This document shows, one piece after another, positions 1 to 10,983 of a stretch of DNA of 64,000 nucleotides. The position numbers and the translations under genes were made by a program. The stretch spans positions 9,715,716 through 9,779,715 of the forward strand of contig NC_087067.1 of assembly GCF_963678635.1 (NCBI RefSeq), in the 5' to 3' direction. The stretch comes from Symsagittifera roscoffensis. Its lineage: Eukaryota; Xenacoelomorpha; Acoela; Convolutidae. Each line of letters begins with the position of its first letter. Position 1 is the stretch's first letter. Under the pieces are notes generated by a model. The model did not search any database. It had not been told where the DNA came from and saw only the letters and a program-made list of their open reading frames with translations.

Positions 1-314
1 CAGAGTTTTTTAGAATAGTCTTTCTGCAATTCAAAGGATGGATGATGGACGTTGGTATTTGGCGAACATCATATTTCTTCTGGGTTCTCTTGTTAGAGAA
101 GTTCCAGGTTCAATCGCTGTGTCTTCTCATGACAACGACTGGGTTTTCGCAACAAACTCAAATCTGATTTCAGAATGGTTGGCTATGACAGGTTTTTTCG
201 TTTCATGTAGAGAACTTCTTTGTGTTTGACCTTGTCTGGGAATGGCGTCGAGATTGTGCGTGGAGGGGATGCCTGGTTACTCGGATCTGTACGTATACTT
301 GAACATCGAGGTGG

Positions 315-485
315 TCATTGGTCTAGTTCAATGAAGTCCTTTTCTGCGAAGTCAAGTCGTACTCTAAATCCTTTGAGTTGTGATTGTGGGCGGCATATTG
401 ATTGTGGTTGGCCATTCTTTTTCGAGTGTATTGGGGTCATTTGTCTTTGGATGTTCGTCTTTGGTGTTGTATGCTGATCTATATA
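315..485 (-). other. Possible small 3' exon or ORF fragment of the retroelement
   Basis: On the minus strand an acceptor-like TTGCAG (ends at 486) is followed by 57 codons in one frame ending with TGA at 315-317. The second half (around FRVRLDFAEKDFIELD) has a mixed composition that looks coding. There is no start codon near its 5' end, so it would have to be spliced. No family is recognised. It may equally be chance open frame in the A/C-rich strand. Confidence 0.2.
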
Positions 486-1576
486 CTGCAAGGTATAATT
501 TACATTTTATAAAATTTTTATTAGTTTGGTGTTTTAATTATGATTTTGGTTAGTTGTTTTCACAAAAGCTTTTTGTTTTAGTTCGGTTATTTTGAAGAGT
601 TACTCACCCTTGAGTACCTCTTATTAAAAATAGGAGTGTGGTCACAAAGCGTGGATGTAGCGCGGTGGGTTAGGCCGGCTATAGAGCATGCTCAGGACGT
701 CCTCTCTGGTGGGTTAGGCCAGGAGTGGGAGTATGATTTTGTGCGGTTTCTGTGAGAGGTCCTGTTATGTGATAACGTTTTATGTTGGGTTTATTGTGGT
801 TTTTCTTATGTTTCGTTGGTTGTGTCCTTTTTTCAAAAATCAAATTGTTTTTGGTATGGGTTTGTCTTTCGACTTTTTTGTGTTTTATTATTTCTTTCTT
901 AGACTTTATAATAGTCTTCAAAAGAATAAATTATCCAGTTTTAAACTGGGTTAATCCGGTTTGGGTACCGTTGGTTTCCTTTTCTTAGTCATGCTGTTAT
1001 TCTATGTGTGGTGGTGTTTAGTAAGCTGCATTGGTTAGTTTTGTTTAGTATATAATTCCTTTCCAACCGGGTTAAAGGAAAGTTTGAAACTTGTTATCGT
1101 GTGTTAGAGTTGTTGAGTGTGAAAACTTAAAAGTGAAATTCATTATTTAAACAATTCTTCGTGGGCGAGCTTGTGCGAGTTTGGATAGAATTCTTGAGCG
1201 AGTGAATGAAATATCAAAAGGTTAGTACTGCATTTGCATTTTATCAATTTACTACATAGAATTTCAATTTTACTGCTAGTTTTGGGGAAAAATTAAGTTA
1301 CAAATTTTCATCATTATTAGAATTACTGCTTCTAGGGAAATAATTTATAAATTAATTTACTACATTGGTATGAATTTTATTGAATTTATCTAGTGTAAAA
1401 TATTAATAGAGTTTTTAAGAATTTGAAGAAGTTTTCTATTTTTTATTTTTCTTTTGTGTATTTTGCAGATGATCGTGAGATGAAGACTGAAAATCTAAAT
1501 AAAACATGGATAAAGAATGGTTAGTGTTTTATTTTAAATTTATTAGTTAAGAATATGTATAAATTATTCTTACCTG
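486..1576 (-). other. Downstream non-coding part of the retroelement, with candidate splice sites and palindromes
   Basis: No convincing ORF is seen on either strand. Directly after the last long ORF there is a strong donor, CAG|GTAAGAA (minus, GT at 1573-1572), followed by acceptors TTTAG (1495-1497) and TTTTCAG (1487-1489), giving a candidate intron of about 79-87 nt. A perfect 15-base palindrome CCAGTTTTAAACTGG lies at 935-949. Another hairpin (CTTTCC, loop AACCGGGTTAAA, GGAAAG) lies near 1060-1085. The 13-mer GGTGGGTTAGGCC occurs twice, at about 664 and 711. Confidence 0.4.
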
Positions 1577-3362
1577 TTAGTCGTCGGGGAAAAAACCGTG
1601 AGGGAAGATGTCGTGGATTATGTCGGAATTTGTTAGTAACTTTGCTAGTATGCGAATGATGTTTTTAGTTTGAAGCAATGGCCAAAGCAATTGAAGTGCT
1701 TTAATGGTTTTTAGTTCTTCAGTGCCAACTGCAAAATCATAAGGTGAGTTTTGGATGAGATTATATAATTTGTGGTTATATTTAGTGTTGTGGATGAATT
1801 CTAATATGGGGATTTCTATAGGTTGAACAAATTCATGTGGGATAAGGAAGGGTCTGGATTCTTCTGCGTTGAAGGTCTTTGTGATGGGACAAAAAATATA
1901 CATTTGGGTTATGGGATCATAATTGCGAAGAATACCGTGAAGGTTAGTATCTTTGATGCAATATGTGAAGTTAAGAAAAAATGGTGATGTGTATTTAGAG
2001 TTAATAAATTGAAAACGATGGTGTGGTTGTCTTGATGGAGTGTGTAGGTCAAAGTGATTTTGTATAAAGCGGTAATATGTATATGTGTGGGTTTGTTTAG
2101 TGCGTAACATAATGTCGTGTGAGCAGTGCAAATCTCGTTCATGTGGTGCAAGGAAATGAAAGGTTAGTGAAAATAATTGAAATCTTTCTTTAAAACTTTC
2201 GTAAGCTTGTGTGTCGGTTAGTGCTTCAGAAATGATGTGGTCGAATTTGCGATCAAATATATTGAGTGTAAAAACATATGGTGTTTTGATGAAAAATTTT
2301 TCTGTGATTTGTGGGTTAGCGAAGCGATCATCATCTAAAAATTGGTCTGGGTTAGTTCGGATGATGTTATGATCGTAATATTCTAGCGTATATTCGTTAG
2401 CTCGGGGTGCAGTGTATGTTTTTAGTGATTTTTTATATCCGATGTAAGTAAATTGTCTATGTGTTAGTGGTGTAGTGAGTCGATATAGCATATCTTGATT
2501 TCGTTCTATATCGATGTGAGTATTAGATAAAGGAAGGCAAAGGGGGTTAGTAAAATGATAATATGATGTCCAATGAAGTGTAGGCATTAAAACTTGTTCA
2601 TCTACAAAACTACGTGTGTCTTTAGTGTCGTTAGGAGTGTTCAAAGTATATTGTGGAAATGAAGGTAGGGTGATTGCTAAAAAATCTTTCGTGTTAGTGT
2701 GATTTGGGTGATTAATATATTCACGGGCTGTTCCTGGTTTTGTTGGAAATGGATGGTTTGGGAATTTTCTTTTGAAAGTGCGGTAAGCTCTATTAGTGCT
2801 AATTGATGATTCGGTGGATGTGGATGATGGTGCTAGTGATGCGGTATAAGCTGAAGAGGGTGTAGGGGTAGGTGGGTTTGATGATTCTATGGTTGATGAA
2901 ATCTGGTTTATAGTTGAGGTGTCAAGGTGGAAGGGTTGTTGTTGTAAGGTGATAAAATTATCTAGTTCTTGGGAGATTTGATCGATCTGAATGAAGTGAA
3001 GAGTAGGTTGGGGTAACTTGTGAAGCATAGGAGGGTGTAGAAATGGATGGGAGTGGGTTATATGGTGGGATTGGTTGAAAAGGGGGTTTCGAAAAAACTG
3101 AGGGATTGGTTTGAAAATTATTGGATGGAGATGGTTCAGAGTCGGCAAATTCATCAGGGGTTTCAATATCTGGGTTATTGAGTTGTGAGATGGAGTATAA
3201 AACTGAGTTATGTGAATTAGTGTCTGATTTCATGCCTGATGTTATATTATTGTTTGGGAAATCGGGTGGCGGGAAAGCAAAAAGTGGAATTATTGTAATT
3301 GGAGTGTTGAGGTTGGTTGGGTGGGAATTTGAGCGGTGTAGGGATCCAAGTTGTCGGCTCAT
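1577..3362 (-). CDS. Retroelement orphan ORF after env (about 600 codons, one frame change)
   Basis: The reading frame opens with an ATG at 3362 that overlaps the env stop as ATGA, and runs as a Pro/Ser/Asn-rich segment to TGA/TAA around 2958. A second, longer frame (first ATG 3166, stop 1577-1579) carries the rest, about 529 codons. The two frames overlap at 2958-3166. The text becomes protein-like in the second frame near 2990, so a single protein split by one indel is likely. Its N-terminal third is low complexity (Pro, Ser, Thr, Gln). The C-terminal two thirds is rich in Phe, Tyr, His, Ile and Asn with scattered Cys, as in a folded domain. No signal peptide or clear membrane segment is seen. 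I recognise no family. Its position after env and the ATGA overlap suggest expression by termination-reinitiation. Confidence 0.6.
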
Positions 3363-5979
3363 CGTGGGCTAAAAAAATTATTATTTTGAGACTGAAAAGC
3401 AGTTGTATGTGGTTGTTCTATAATTTGTTCATATGTATTTTCATCTAGTGAATTGTGTGTCATTATATGTTGAATGGGACTTTGTGATATGGTTGGTCTG
3501 AAATTTGGAGTATGTGTTATTGCTAAATTTCGAAAATTTCGTGGGACTAGTGATAATGGATGGTTATATGGTAGGGGTGGTAACTGTGGTGCTGTAGGCG
3601 TAATGTCTACATTGTTATGTTCTTCGTCATATGTGTTCTGTCTTGTTGCTATTTTTGTGTTGTATTCTTTTATTTGTGCGTCTAAAAGAATTTTGTTTAT
3701 TGATGATGAAAAAATTCCAAAAAATCCTGCAAATAATATGCGTGCTACACTTGCTTGTCTATTTACTTGTGTGTGTATAGCGCATGTATTATAGATTCCT
3801 TTTAAGAGTGAGAAAAGAAATCCTATAAAGTTAAACATTGCGTATAAAATAGTTAATTTTTCTAAGATGTAATAGGGCCATCCTAGAAAATCAAGAATTT
3901 CATTTTTGAGTGTAACAAAGCTAAAAATATTTATAGGTGAGATATCTTGTGGTCGGTATTTTTCACCGTTGAGATATATATAGTCTTTAATGTCTTTAAA
4001 AGATCCGTTATAATCTTGTGTATAAATGTCTGCAAATCCTGCTGTTTCGGCAAGTTTGCGTAAGTTTTGGTCAATTGATTGTCTTTGTATCGTGTCCATT
4101 TGTGTTAATAATTCCTGGAATTGTTGTGTTCTAATGTGATGTTGTATATCGGATTTTGAATATATTCCAATTGATTGTAAGTCAATATTTGGGTTTCGAA
4201 CAATAGCTCTAATGCTTTCAGGTGAAAATTTTTTGAGTGATTGCATTAATGTAGGATATGGGGTAAGAAGGTAATATTTATCTTCATCAGGGTTCAGTTG
4301 TACTACATTGTGGCTATTTTCTGATCCACATGGGACTGCGGTATCCCAGAAATAGGTTCGTCTTGAAAGTGTGTCAACGAAGTGTACTTTATTCTTATAA
4401 AAGATAGGGATTCTTTTATAGCATCGTTTATCTTCAAAAACGTATAGTGGTGATACTTTTTTGGTACAGGTATAAAACCATAAAATGTTTCCTTCATAGT
4501 CTAAAAAATTTGATCTATTGCCTGATAATAAATATCCTGCGTAGGGTATTTTTAATACTGCTAATGCAAGTGATTGTAGGATTTGTGTTCTTTCTAATTC
4601 GCATAGTTGGCGAAGTGTTTCAAATTCAGAGAGTGACATTTCTTGAAAAATTCGGCTAATTGTGTAGTCTAATTTCATATCTAAGTGAATATCATAGTGG
4701 ATATTACCGAAATATGTACTATTCATTAGTGATAGTTCTTGTAAACGTGTGCTTCTAGTGTCATGGGGCTTTAGATGTCCACCGGGTTGACCTTTACTTT
4801 TTTGAAAATTAACTGGTATATATGATGTTCCTTCGTTTGGAGGATTACCTGTGGCATATGGGTCGATTTTTATTTTTCCAGTGGTCATGTCGAATCCTTT
4901 TTCGTATTCAACTAATATTTCAGAGTATTGTGTTTTGTGAAGTGGGTTTCTGTATTTACATGCAAGTTCTGTTTCTTGATATATTTGAAAACGTGTCAAT
5001 TTATTTTCTATATTGTGAATGTTTCTAAAATTAGTACTTTGTTTTCGTGACGGATTTACTTGTTCATATGGAATTGATTGTATAAAATATTTTTCGTGAA
5101 ATTTTATCATTCGAGCGTGTATTTTTGCTACTTGAAATGTTGTACATGTGTCTTCGGGGAACCAAACAATTGTTGCTTGTGTTCGTGTTGTAGGGTCACA
5201 ATAGCCTTGATCGTTTTTACAAGGTAATCTAATTCCTTGATAGATCATTGTGTTGTCTGATAAATCGCGTGTGAGTTGTATTTTTTCGAGTTGTATTTTC
5301 CAATCGAAAAACAATATTTCTTGATATCCTTTATTTTTTTGTGTCTGCTTTGCAGTTTGATGGGTTATTTATACCAATATGTGGTATCCAGTGTTTATCG
5401 TGTATGTCATAAGTTAATCTTCCGTGTGCGCCGTTGTATGGATATTTTTCGTCTAGTTTTATATGTCCTTGATATCTTTCAAGTTATGCTTGATGTACAG
5501 AATCTAAAAAAAATTTGGAAATATACTAAATTTCTATCTGTGTTTTTATTTTTTGTGATATTTAGTCTGAGTAACTCGTTTCTACAATCTTCGGGATTGA
5601 GATGTAAAAGTCGTTCTATATTACTCTGGTAGAATGATTCGTGGTCAAGTCGGTTTTTATTTCCATTTGAGACTTGTGAACAATGTACTTTCTTTTCAGA
5701 AAATGTTGCTGTGAATTTATATCCTATAACTGTTGTTGCTCGGGCTTTTGAATAAAGTTTCGCTATTACATTTGTTGTTTCTATGGCTTGTGGTTCTGTT
5801 TCGCACTGTGATACTTGATTTATTGCATATTTGTGTAGTGTTTTTTGTTCGTTTTCGTCACAATCGTAATGTGTTACTAATAAATCTTGGGGTCCTGTGC
5901 GGGGGGAAGGGTTTATGTTTTGATTGGAGATTACTAGAAAAAAGAGTTGGAGAAAAATCAATATTTTTAGAATATACAT
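3359..5979 (-). pseudogene. env: Envelope-like class glycoprotein (chuvirid-type layout), interrupted
   Basis: The ORF starts at 5979 with a typical signal peptide (Lys then a Leu/Ile/Phe-rich core, residues 1-18). It continues with a Cys-containing ectodomain and, from 5314, a 651-codon frame to TGA at 3359-3361. Conserved-looking Cys pairs, a segment with FYTCTKKV and AVPCGS motifs, and two hydrophobic C-terminal stretches (LTILYAMFNFIGFLFSLL and RILFAGFFGIFSSS) followed by a Pro/Asn-rich tail fit a type I fusion glycoprotein. From general knowledge, this spacing of Cys-rich motifs resembles glycoproteins of chuvirids and the env genes that invertebrate LTR elements acquired from them; this is recognition by eye. 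Breaks: frame changes at the A8 run 5506-5513 and the T7 run 5334-5340, and a TAA at 5484-5486. Its start overlaps the end of the preceding Met-less ORF by 13 nt. Confidence 0.6.
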
Positions 5980-7142
5980 GTGTATGATAATCCTGAGTAT
6001 GGGTTATAAAATGTGATGTAACCAATTGTCTTTTTGGTATATCTGTCGTATTTGTATATTACTTCAGTTGTTATAAATGGTGGTGGTAGGGATTGAGCTG
6101 TTATATTTGGTGGATTCAATGGATAGGGATGTTGAGTAATGTTGTTTAATTTAACCGTGATTTCAAATTTTAATTGTAGACTATTCTGTTGGAGTATTTG
6201 GATGTTATGAGCACGAATGTCTTCGTGAATGTCTTGTCTATATTGTAGTCTATTTAGTGCCCAGTTATGGAGTCGGTTACTTTCTAGGTGTTGTCCAAAT
6301 AATGCTGGAGGTGCTGTGAATGTATTCCAGTCTAGTCTTAAAGGAGTATTTGTTGATGATTGTTCTCGATATCTAGCGTCGAGGTTATTTGGGAAATTTA
6401 AGTTAAAAGGTGGTGGTGAAATCTGGCTTATTGATGGTGTTGATGGTAGTGATAATGTTTCTGGTAGTGATGAGGATGTTGTTGTATCCGTAGAAATATC
6501 TATTGGATCATTGATTAAATTTGGTTCACCTTGTGTGAATGAATGTGTTGTCCAATATGGTAGTCGTGATGTTTGGTTTGTAGGGTTAAAGGGATTTTCA
6601 CGTATTTGTTCAGATGTTGGTGTTGAACCTAAGTAATCTGAGGGTAAGCTTGAGGTGCTACGTTGTGAAAGAAGCGTAGGGGTTTCTGGTAATATACCGA
6701 TGGGGTTTTCTGGAGTACTTTGTGATGGGGGTTGAGGTATATCAAAATGAACTCGGGGAGTTTGAGAATTTCTGTTTCGTCGAGGATGTATAATTTGTCT
6801 ATTTATTTCTACTGTATTTTGGTTTTGACTAGGATTTCGTATTCTACTTAATTCTTGTGGTAATGTTGGGTATAAGTTATATGTTGGTTCACTTAGAGGT
6901 GCTTGTCGTTGAACTGGTTCTAGTGGTTCTGATAAGCGAGCGTGTCGTTCTTCAAAGGTATATGGGTTATCTTGAAAGGAAATTCGTGTAGATGTTTGGG
7001 GGTTTTGGGTAATTGAAGGTGGTGTTGGGTTTTCCTGGGATGATGTCGGTGAAGACTGACTGTGTGATTGTTGGTTAGCAATTTTTGATGGTTTTTGATC
7101 TATTCTTTTTGTGAAAAAATTTATGTTTATTGTGGTATTCTT
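5967..7142 (-). CDS. Long open frame without any methionine between pol and env
   Basis: Reading the minus strand, one frame is open from just after TAG (7143-7145) to TAA at 5967-5969, about 391 sense codons, and contains no ATG. It is rich in Pro, Ser, Thr, Gln and Asn in its first two thirds. It then becomes more structured (a segment with LDWNTFTAPPALFGQHLE, then LQLKFEITVKLNNI, then Tyr-rich IYKYDRY). The last codons overlap the env start by 13 nt. The 73-codon hydrophobic ORF upstream overlaps it by about 70 nt in the frame one base off. The simplest reading is one protein with an N-terminal membrane anchor and a low-complexity stalk, split by one indel. Programmed shift, splicing or non-AUG initiation are alternatives. 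No family recognised. Confidence 0.55.
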   Translation of the reverse strand, partial: KNTTININFFTKRIDQKPSKIANQQSHSQSSPTSSQENPTPPSITQNPQTSTRISFQDNPYTFEERHARLSEPLEPVQRQAPLSEPTYNLYPTLPQELSRIRNPSQNQNTVEINRQIIHPRRNRNSQTPRVHFDIPQPPSQSTPENPIGILPETPTLLSQRSTSSLPSDYLGSTPTSEQIRENPFNPTNQTSRLPYWTTHSFTQGEPNLINDPIDISTDTTTSSSLPETLSLPSTPSISQISPPPFNLNFPNNLDARYREQSSTNTPLRLDWNTFTAPPALFGQHLESNRLHNWALNRLQYRQDIHEDIRAHNIQILQQNSLQLKFEITVKLNNITQHPYPLNPPNITAQSLPPPFITTEVIYKYDRYTKKTIGYITFYNPYSGLSYTCIF

Positions 7143-7296
7143 CTAGAAAAAGAATTAGGAGGATTGTTGCTAGGGCGAATGTGATAATTGCTTTTTTCAT
7201 ACATTTGCATATTGTCAAGATGAGAGATGATAGAAATGTTATAAAAATTACAAATAGTAAGAAAATATCTATTCTACTAAAAATGGTTCGTATCAT
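7075..7296 (-). CDS. Small hydrophobic ORF, probable membrane N-terminus of the following ORF
   Basis: This 73-codon ORF starts with ATG at 7296. It has two hydrophobic stretches separated by a short Cys/Lys turn (ICKCMKK), then a His/Lys-rich basic tail. This matches a hairpin of two membrane helices or a signal-anchor region. It ends at TAA 7075-7077, inside the Met-less frame 5967-7142, one base out of frame with it. The overlap contains a T6 run followed by A5 on the sense strand, where a one-base indel would join them. A short protein of its own is possible. Confidence 0.45.
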   Translation of the reverse strand: MIRTIFSRIDIFLLFVIFITFLSSLILTICKCMKKAIITFALATILLILFLEEYHNKHKFFHKKNRSKTIKNC

Positions 7297-8116
7297 TTAG
7301 ATAAGTTTTGTGAATCGTACCTGTGGATATAGTCAATAGCTTTTGAAAGCTGGAGGTATAGTTCAAATATGGAATAGAAAATTTAAAAAATATTGCAAAA
7401 AATGATTAAGATTATTACAAAAGATTCAAAGGTATCAAAAAGAAATATGATGAAAGGTTTAAATATTGTGAAAAAGTTTGCGAGAATGTTTAGAATTATG
7501 GTAACTGGTCGAGAGAAGAGCATTTAAGAAATGGCTTCTCGATCGAATATTTTTTGTTGTTTGAGGCAATTTTCAAGTGTGGTCGAATTATTTATTGGTT
7601 TTTTGACAAGTGGGTCGAGTTTTGTGATAAATTGTTGGGGGCAAATTTTATGGTGATCGGGAGGTCTTCTTTGTCTTTATTTTCATTTGTCAAATGATCT
7701 GGGGTATTTTTGAGATTTTTATACTTTAGGCTAATTAAAATGGTCGTTCTTTTACTTTAGGCTAATTTAACATATTTGTTTGGGGGGTATTTGAGGTCTG
7801 AGTTGGGGAAATATTGTTGATCTTTGGTTTATTAGATAAGGGAGGGTTATGATATTATGGTGATATTTATTTTAGTTGTCAAGTTGGAATGGTTTGCTTA
7901 TTTTTGACCTGGAGGTCGTAAAGTTATAGTTATAGATATGCCTGGAGTTTAATATCGTTCGTCTAGTTGATCTGTGTTAGAGTTAGAGAAGGTGACGAAT
8001 TGGATGAATCCTATTGGCTAATTATGAACTAGAATCGTTGCGTGTTTGTCAGCATGTTATTTTGAAAAATGAAAGTTCAAAATATTTCAGAGGTGCAAAA
8101 ATTATTAAATATAAAT
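7297..8116 (-). other. Non-coding spacer between pol and the accessory ORFs
   Basis: No open frame of note on either strand. A short direct repeat (ACTTTAGGCTAATT) occurs twice near 7723 and 7758. The stretch is A/C-rich on the minus strand like the rest of the element. It could hold the splice acceptor for a subgenomic env message, but no site stands out. Confidence 0.35.
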
Positions 8117-9085
8117 TTAAAGCTGTTTTTGAAATTCGACTTTCTTTAATATTTTAGATTGTGGAATGAATGTTTTATAGTTTTTACGTGGTTGATTTCT
8201 AAGTCGTGATGACTCTCTATGTTCTGATTTGTCGATTTGTTCTTGAGGTATTATTTTTTCTGTCATTTTTCTATTTTTTCTTTCTTTTTGTGGTGTATTT
8301 TGATCTAGCTTTTTTGTATTGTTTTTTGTTGTAGTTGATTTTTTATTTTGGTTTTCGAGGTGAATGTCATGTTGTTCCTTTGTTTTGTTTTCCGTATGTG
8401 GGTAATTTTGAATAATTTTTAAACCTGTGAAAGAATACAATTGAGTTAGTTCGCGTAGTGCGTATTCTTTTGGGTAATAAGGTAATAGGTTGTTTCGATG
8501 TTGAACAATTTCTTTTTGTTCTGAGTCGGTGATTTTATATGTGACATCAGTGAGTTTGGCAATTATTTGGTATGGTCCTTTACGAAGAGGTTGTAATTTT
8601 TTAGAAATTCCTTTTTGAGTGTTAAAATTGGGTATTAAAACAAATGTTCCAATTTTTAAATCGGAGGCTGGTGTAAAGCGTAAATTTATTTGTTCATTAA
8701 TGTTTTGCCTTTGTAACAATTTTTTTGTTACTCTTTGGTAAATTTCATTGTGTTTTTTATCTCTGTTTAAAATCCATTCGGTGTGTGTACCGGAGGCTAA
8801 TTTAAGAATTTGTGGGTGATGAAAATGATCTTCATCGTGTGTGTCTAGAGGTAGATTATAACAAATTGAGTCTTTATTCGGTTGACAATAACTTTGTGCA
8901 TTTTTATGAGAGTTTGCTGTAAACATAATCGGTTTGCGTGGCTTTTGATTAAAAACCATTTCATATGGTGACCTTCCTAGAGTTGTCGTGATTTGTGAAT
9001 TATATGCTAAGGGAAATAGTTTTACATCTGCTGACCATTCGGTATATCTTGTATCATTTCCATTGATGATACATCTAAGATATTC
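8117..9085 (-). pseudogene. pol: Integrase C-terminal part with GPY/F module
   Basis: This frame continues the integrase directly after the TAA at 9086-9088 and runs to TGA/TAA at 8117. It holds the end of the catalytic domain (a segment around ITTTLGRSPYEMVFN, typical of the stretch after the catalytic Glu). It then has a GPY/F module (LQPLRKGPYQIIAKLTDVTY), which in Ty3/Gypsy integrases is the C-terminal DNA-binding or multimerisation domain. A long Lys/Asn/Gln-rich tail follows. No chromodomain is seen. The frame is the same as in 9086-10897. Confidence 0.8.
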
Positions 9086-10983
9086 TTATAGTGAGCGGTT
9101 CATACCTTCGACTAAGCCGTTTGTCCAAGGTGCGTGAGATGTACGTGGTTTGTGTTTGATATTATATAGATGACATAGTGTGATGATTTCATTATTTATG
9201 AATTCTGTACCGTTGTCTGTAACTAAAATTTCTGGTAGTCCAAATTTAGCTATCCAGTGTTCATAGAGTGTTGTGTAAGCGTAATAAGCGTTACAATGTG
9301 GTACTGGGTTAAGTGCTACATAATGTGTAAACGCGTCAACAATTACCATAATGTAGGAGTTTCCTTCGGATGAGGGTGAAATTGGTCCTTTTGTATCAAA
9401 TGAAATACGGTGGTTAAAGTACAAACTTTGTCCTTTGAAATCTTGTTTTTGAGCTATTTGTTTTTGATTTGGATAAGGTTTATTTAGCTGACATACTATA
9501 CAATCATTGCATAGTACTTTTATCCAAATTGGTGCATTTGGAAAATAAAAGTTTTGTATGAAATTTGAATATGTTTTCTCTGATCCAGAGTGTCCTTTAA
9601 TGTTTTGTGTATGTGAAATATTAAAAGCTATAAGAATCATACTTAGAGGGAGACAGGGAACTGTAGATTCATTTAATTTGTATTCTAGAAGGTCTGTGTT
9701 TTCGTTAATTGTTGTATTATTAAATTTTCGAAAATATCGGAGGAGTGTTTTATTTCCTAAAATAGTTGTATCTGCCTTGACGGGTTTAGTTTTATATTTG
9801 TGCCATGATTTTAGTTGTTTAATTACTGGGTCAAGATTTTGATATTGTTTCAAAGTATTAATTGTAATTTTATCTGTTGGGGGGAGAAAAATGTTTTCTA
9901 TTTCTAATTTAGATAAAGGAATTGTATCAAGTGGGTCATGGAGGTCAAAAACTTGATTTATTGTGTATTTTGAATCGTTTGTTTGTGGTCCTGATAAATT
10001 TATTTTATCAGTTAGGTTTTCTTTTTCAATTAATGGAAAAAGGTCTTTTTTATGCGGGTGTTGTTTTACTCTTTTTTGTTGGGTGTTATTTTTTATCCAT
10101 TGTGAGTATGGAATTGGTTTGAAAGTTGATGTTCCAAGTAGATCAACTTCGTAGTGGTTATTTTGGCAATCTAAATAAAGTGGGAAGTGTTGTAAATTGT
10201 TTATCTGTGATTGTTCAACGTCAGTTTTTACTGCATATTTGCATTCTAGTCGGGGTGATGTTTCGTTTTCTGCAAGGTAGAATTTTATATTTTTGGGTAT
10301 TTCTACTGTAGTTTTTCGTGTAAGTAATTCAGGTGGTGTATTTCGACTTAAAGTGTCTGGTAATGCAAGATTCTTTCCTGCTGTCCAAACTATATGTAAG
10401 TTTGGGAATTTCATTAGAATTAATTGAAATCTATAAACTCGATGATTTGGATTGGATTTTTGTGTAAACAGAAAAATGATTGGTTTGTGATCTGTAAATA
10501 GAACTGTTGGATGTTTTGATCCAAGTATCAGAAATTCATATTCTGTTAGTGTATATATTATGGCTGTACATTCTCTCATTAGAGTTGAGAGTCGTAGCTC
10601 TGCTTGAGTGAATAATCGAGAATTTGCTGATATAAGATTCATTTTGTTTGTGCCATTGTGTGATTGTAATAATGCTGCGCCGATGCCAAAATTCGAAGCA
10701 TCGCACATTGCATAGAATGGTTGATTTGGATCTGGAATTGTATTCGAAATTTGTTCAGTTAGGAGTTTTTTAATTTCTTCGAATCGTGCTTGATGTTCTG
10801 TGTTCCATTCAAAATTATTTTGTTGTCTAAGTATATTATAGAATGGTCTTAGGTATAATTGCATTTTATAGACAAATTTGCTTAAAAAGTTTAACATTCC
10901 AAGGAATTCTTGGATTTTCGTTTTGTTTGTTGGTGGTTGGAGTTTTTGAATAGCATCAATGCGTGATTTTAATGGAGTGATTG
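9086..10983 (-). pseudogene. pol: Pol: end of RT, RNase H and integrase core
   Basis: The frame carries the RT connection (EFLGML region), then RNase H with its three acidic signatures: Asp in YAMCDASNFGIGAALL (about residue 67 of the ATG-initiated part), Glu in LSTLMRECTA, and Asp in LFTDHKPI, followed by LPDTLSR. Integrase follows with an HHCC zinc finger (GHSGS ... CNDCIVCQ) and a DD35E core: Asp in SFDTKGPI, Asp in VTDNGTEF and Glu in GLVEGMNR, with exactly 35 residues between the last two. All catalytic residues are present. The frame stops at TAA 9086-9088, inside the integrase, a few codons after the catalytic Glu; the same frame resumes in the next segment. It joins the upstream RT frame by a one-base change at the A8 run 10984-10991. 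Confidence 0.9.

Noticed and set aside
655-725. SINE-like A-box (TAGCGCGGTGGG) near 658
   Set aside because: No B-box follows at tRNA distance and no other copy is seen.
38-954. Plus-strand open frames at 38-229, 220-477 and 733-954
   Set aside because: They lie antisense to the A/C-rich minus-strand element, which lowers stop frequency on plus. They have no domain, signal or splice context.
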